Assembly: GCA_002296885.1 (NCBI GenBank)
Contig: DBIH01000242.1
Coordinates: 1 to 8,080, forward strand
Origin: Flavobacterium sp. UBA807
GTDB taxonomy: Bacteria > Bacteroidota > Bacteroidia > Flavobacteriales > Flavobacteriaceae
Reading direction: 5' to 3'
DNA: 8,080 nucleotides
Shown: positions 5,339 through 8,080 of the stretch, in pieces
How the letters are laid out: every line of letters starts with the position of its first letter
Numbering within the stretch: position 1 is the stretch's first letter
The notes under the pieces: model-generated
Databases searched by the model: none
Told to the model about the DNA's origin: nothing
The model's input: the letters and a program-made list of their open reading frames with translations, nothing else
Made by a program: the position numbers and the translations under genes

Positions 5339-6298
5339 ATGAAAAGAATTTTAGCTTTAGTTTCCTTATTACTTTTTATCAATGCCTGTGATGATGGTAA
5401 TTTAACCGTTGACCCCATTGATTTTTCAGCAGTTCCCGCTCATAAATGCTCTGAAAAGAATGTGATTTACAAAGTAAAAGATGCTGAGATGCTTTTCATA
5501 GAACTTCCTGAATCTACATATTCTGAAGCATTTCCGGAAGATGAAACTCTTGATGGTGAACCCATAGAAATTGCTATAAATTCAACCAACAAAGTAACTT
5601 ACAGAAAATATAGTGATGCTGTAACTGCTAATAATATTTGCCCAACAGTTCCTGATGCGACGCCAAATTTGTCAGAACAATGGTATGCTACTGACGGGAT
5701 CATACAAATAACTTCAACAGCAATTAAATCTACAGACACAACTGATAATTCAACCCGAATTACAGGATATACTTATACGATAAATTTCAAAAACATTACT
5801 TTTCAAAAACCTAATGGTCCTCAGGTATATGATAATTTCCCGTTTGGAACTTATACAGAAACTGTAAGTTCTCTTGCTTTTGGATTTAATCATGAAGTTG
5901 ACAAAAGCAGTTGCAGTACAAAAATCTATGATTTTAGCGGTGGTGAAGTCTTCACCTTAGATGTAGCCGACTACAGTACTTTATTTGCCAATGCACCAAC
6001 AACGACACCAAGAACAGCCTTGATAAGTGCATCTAACAAATTATCCTATCGATTATATTCAAATGCTGTAACAGACGATTTTTACTGTGGAACCCCAAAT
6101 CCAACAATCACACTTCAGCAGGAATGGGATGCGATTGATGGCGTTGAAGCTACAAGTGGAATAATAGAAGTAAGTACAACCTCTTTAGGTGCTGGTTTTC
6201 AACATACAATACGATTAAAAAAAGTCACATTGCGAAAAGGAAACAGTACATTTACTTTAGGTGATGATTATCTTTTTGGAACGTTTACAACTAATTAA
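5339..6298 (+). CDS. Lipoprotein of unknown function with two tandem copies of one domain
   Basis: I do not recognise this 319-aa protein. Residues 1-17 are a lipoprotein signal (MKR, hydrophobic 4-14, cleavage before Cys17) followed by DDG, which suggests outer-membrane anchoring and possibly surface display. The rest is an internal duplication, residues 37-175 and 192-319. Matching pieces in order are Cys37 and Cys192; NKVTYRKYSDAVTANNIC (84-101) and NKLSYRLYSNAVTDDFYC (233-250); EQWYATDG (113-120) and QEWDAIDG (261-268); IIQITST (121-127) and IIEVSTT (275-281); YTINFKNITFQK (146-157) and HTIRLKKVTLRK (289-300); FPFGTYT (167-173) and YLFGTFT (311-317). Each copy keeps two cysteines (37/101 and 192/250) that could form disulfides. 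The pattern is beta-rich with many Thr/Ser/Asn, like secreted beta-sandwich proteins. It lies 15 nt before bshC with no terminator between, so it is probably cotranscribed; no functional link is shown. Confidence 0.9.
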   Translation: MKRILALVSLLLFINACDDGNLTVDPIDFSAVPAHKCSEKNVIYKVKDAEMLFIELPESTYSEAFPEDETLDGEPIEIAINSTNKVTYRKYSDAVTANNICPTVPDATPNLSEQWYATDGIIQITSTAIKSTDTTDNSTRITGYTYTINFKNITFQKPNGPQVYDNFPFGTYTETVSSLAFGFNHEVDKSSCSTKIYDFSGGEVFTLDVADYSTLFANAPTTTPRTALISASNKLSYRLYSNAVTDDFYCGTPNPTITLQQEWDAIDGVEATSGIIEVSTTSLGAGFQHTIRLKKVTLRKGNSTFTLGDDYLFGTFTTN

Positions 6299-6313
6299 TG
6301 CCATAAAACAATC

Positions 6314-7906
6314 ATGCCAACTGACTGTATCAGCTATCAAAAATCGGGTTATTTCACTAAATTAATTGTAGATTATTTAGAGGAAAAGCCCGAATTGAAA
6401 TCGCTTTACAATCGTTTCCCGAAACTTGAAAACTTTAAAAATCAAATTGAGGAAAAGGCACAGAATTACTCTTGGGAAAACAGGAAGGTTTTAGTTACAG
6501 CTCTTGAAAATCAGTACCAAAGTTTTGAAATTTCCGAAGCAACAAAGACTAATATTTCTTTATTAGCCGATTCAAAGACCTTTACAATAACAACAGGACA
6601 TCAACTGAATTTATTTACCGGCCCGTTGTATTTTTTGTATAAGATTGTCAGCACAATCAATCTTTGCACTACTTTAAAAGAGGAATATCCTCAGTATAAT
6701 TTTATTCCCGTTTATTGGATGGCAACTGAAGATCATGATTTTGAAGAAATCAATTACTTTCAGTTTAAAAATTCAAAAATAAAGTGGACTTTGGATAGTC
6801 ATGGTCCTGTTGGACGTCTTTCAACCAAAGGTTTAAAAGATGTTTTTGATGTTTTTTCTAATGCTCTTGGAATTGGAACAAACGCTAATCATTTAAAAGA
6901 GCTTTTCAAAAACAGTTATCTCAAACATGATAATCTTGCTGATGCAACACGCTTTTTGGCAAACCAACTTTTTGGAGACAAAGGGCTTGTCATTCTAGAT
7001 GGTGATGATGTTTCTTTAAAACGATTATTTATCCCTTTTGCAAAAGAAGAATTGATAAATCAGACTTCATTTCAAAAAGTCACCGAAACCAATTCACTTC
7101 TAAAAAAAGATTATGAAATTCAGGTAAATCCAAGAGAGATAAATCTATTTTACATAGAAGACAACTTTCGCGAGCGAATAGTTTTTGAAGATAATCTGTT
7201 TAAAATCAACAATACAAAACTTACTTTTTCTAAGGAAGAAATTTTAGCATTGCTTGAAAACAATCCTGAAAAATTCAGCCCAAATGTAATTATGAGACCT
7301 TTATACGAAGAGGTCATTTTACCTAATCTTTGCTATATTGGCGGTGGTGGCGAGCTTTCTTATTGGCTGCAATTGAAATCAAATTTTGAAGCTAATAAAA
7401 TTACATTTCCGATTTTACTGTTAAGAAATTCTGTTCTGCTTGTAACTGAAAAACAGACTCATAAAGCGGATAAATTACATCTCTCCTGGTCTGATTTATT
7501 TAATAATCAGCAGGAATTATTCAATAATAAAACCCAAGAATTCTCAAAATTCAACATTGATTTTACCGAACAGAAAGAACATCTGAAACAACAATTTGAA
7601 AAGCTGACAGCCATTGCAAATCAAACAGACAAATCATTCATTGGCGCTGTAAACGCTCAGCAGACCAAACAAATAAAAGGGTTGGAAAATCTTGAAAAAC
7701 GTTTGTTAAAAGCGGAAAAAAGAGTTTATGCTGAAAAACTGGAGCGCATCATCGAACTTCAGAATGAACTTTTTCCAAATCAGGGATTACAGGAACGGAA
7801 GCTTAATTTTTCTGAATTTTATCTTGAATCAAATGACACGCTAATTGAAAAACTGCTTCAACGATTAAATCCATTAGAGTCAAATTTCATAATAATCACG
7901 ATCTGA
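6314..7906 (+). CDS. Bacillithiol biosynthesis cysteine-adding enzyme BshC
   Basis: BshC is the presumed final enzyme of bacillithiol synthesis, joining cysteine to glucosaminyl-malate after BshA and BshB. The 530-aa length is close to that of other BshC proteins. The Rossmann-like core holds TGHQLNLFTGP (94-104), the family's nucleotide-fold signature, and PVYWMATEDHDFEE (132-145). A second conserved block is FSPNVIMRPLYEEVILPN (321-338) followed by CYIGGGGELSYW (340-351). Residues about 400-490 are charged, Lys/Glu-rich and predicted coiled coil, matching the helical dimerisation region. The C-terminus ELNFSEFY-like block (LNFSEFYLE, 497-505) is also typical. The start MPTDCISYQKSGYF is the usual one and follows the lipoprotein stop by 15 nt. 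bshA and bshB are not in this window. There is no clear terminator after the stop codon. Confidence 0.96.
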   Translation: MPTDCISYQKSGYFTKLIVDYLEEKPELKSLYNRFPKLENFKNQIEEKAQNYSWENRKVLVTALENQYQSFEISEATKTNISLLADSKTFTITTGHQLNLFTGPLYFLYKIVSTINLCTTLKEEYPQYNFIPVYWMATEDHDFEEINYFQFKNSKIKWTLDSHGPVGRLSTKGLKDVFDVFSNALGIGTNANHLKELFKNSYLKHDNLADATRFLANQLFGDKGLVILDGDDVSLKRLFIPFAKEELINQTSFQKVTETNSLLKKDYEIQVNPREINLFYIEDNFRERIVFEDNLFKINNTKLTFSKEEILALLENNPEKFSPNVIMRPLYEEVILPNLCYIGGGGELSYWLQLKSNFEANKITFPILLLRNSVLLVTEKQTHKADKLHLSWSDLFNNQQELFNNKTQEFSKFNIDFTEQKEHLKQQFEKLTAIANQTDKSFIGAVNAQQTKQIKGLENLEKRLLKAEKRVYAEKLERIIELQNELFPNQGLQERKLNFSEFYLESNDTLIEKLLQRLNPLESNFIIITI

Positions 7907-7924
7907 TATTACAAGTTTTCAACA

Positions 7925-7938
7925 CGAAAACGTTTTCG
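7925..7938. promoter_or_regulatory. LacI/PurR-style operator palindrome
   Basis: CGAAAACGTTTTCG is a perfect 14-bp palindrome with a central CG, the form bound by LacI/GalR-family regulators; E. coli PurR sites share the AAACGTTTTCG core. It lies 19 nt after the bshC stop and about 110 nt before the next start codon. An extra GTTTTC at 7915-7920 also complements the GAAAAC at 7926-7931, so the region has three alternating half-sites. There is no U-run right after it, and a hairpin would have only a five-base stem, so I prefer an operator to a terminator. Confidence 0.55.
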
Positions 7939-8048
7939 GTGCTATATAATAAAGGTGTCATTTTTTTATCCGAGAAATTATCATAATTTTAACGTTTCGA
8001 AGTAAAGTATAAGCTTAAAAAAACAAATTATTAACCTAAACAAAATGT

Positions 8049-8080
8049 ATGAAAACAATTTATAACAAGTTGTTATTTTT
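8049..8080 (+). CDS. Start of an exported protein, cut by the window edge
   Basis: Only ten codons are visible, MKTIYNKLLF. A Lys-containing start leading into hydrophobic residues is the beginning of a typical signal peptide. The ATG at 8049 is preferred over the one at 8045, which reaches a stop after six codons. The leader is long and A/T-rich with ATTATTAACCTAAAC just upstream, a style seen before flavobacterial SusC/TonB-dependent receptor genes. That family, together with the LacI-type palindrome upstream, makes a nutrient-uptake locus plausible, but ten residues cannot prove it. Confidence 0.55.
   Translation, partial: MKTIYNKLLF

Noticed and set aside
6298..6306. ATG-CCA-TAA mini reading frame between the lipoprotein and bshC
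   Set aside because: Two codons overlapping the previous stop are expected by chance; no support for a regulatory leader peptide.
7907..7990. Terminator for bshC
   Set aside because: The only inverted repeats (7915-7938) have short stems and are not directly followed by a U-run; the T-run at 7961-7967 has no stem next to it.
8045..8065. Alternative start at 8045 for the last gene
   Set aside because: This frame reads MYENNL and then stops, whereas the frame from 8049 stays open and looks like a signal peptide.

Overview
The window looks like a chromosomal segment of a Bacteroidota bacterium, most likely a Flavobacterium or close relative. The evidence is low GC content, no Shine-Dalgarno sites but A-rich leaders, several -7 boxes of the form TAnnTTTG, lipoproteins with acidic or lysine-rich residues after the lipobox cysteine, tRNAs without an encoded CCA, and a bacillithiol gene (bshC) whose protein reads like the flavobacterial version. 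The genus is inferred from sequence style and was not tested by a search.

Layout. Positions 1-467 hold a minus-strand tRNA operon, Ser(GCT)-Pro(TGG)-Arg(TCT), with a good promoter at 437-467 and a long terminator hairpin at 14-65. Next come two plus-strand genes: a thiolase (645-1823) with a complete catalytic set, and an SH3/NlpC-P60 cysteine peptidase (1906-2667) that has no signal peptide and ends in a clear terminator. An AT-rich compound inverted repeat lies between them. A plus-strand GH13 alpha-amylase-family lipoprotein (2724-4124) follows. Its stop codon overlaps the stop codon of a convergent cysteine desulfurase (4121-5242, minus strand).

A 96-bp divergent promoter region separates the desulfurase from a two-gene plus-strand unit: an unrecognised lipoprotein built from two copies of one domain (5339-6298), then bshC (6314-7906). 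The last 174 bases hold a 14-bp LacI/PurR-style palindrome and the first ten codons of another gene with the start of an export signal. That gene could be a SusC/TonB-dependent receptor, but too little is visible to say.

Function. Most genes are housekeeping or general metabolism: tRNA supply, acetoacetyl-CoA/beta-oxidation chemistry, cell-wall turnover and glucan hydrolysis. Two genes on either side of the divergent promoter both handle cysteine: the desulfurase takes its sulfur, and BshC adds cysteine to GlcN-malate to make bacillithiol. The duplicated lipoprotein co-oriented with bshC is the least explained gene. I see no mobile element, CRISPR array, phage gene or defence system, and no gene-free stretch longer than 300 bases; the longest is 396-644, which carries the back-to-back tRNA and thiolase promoters.
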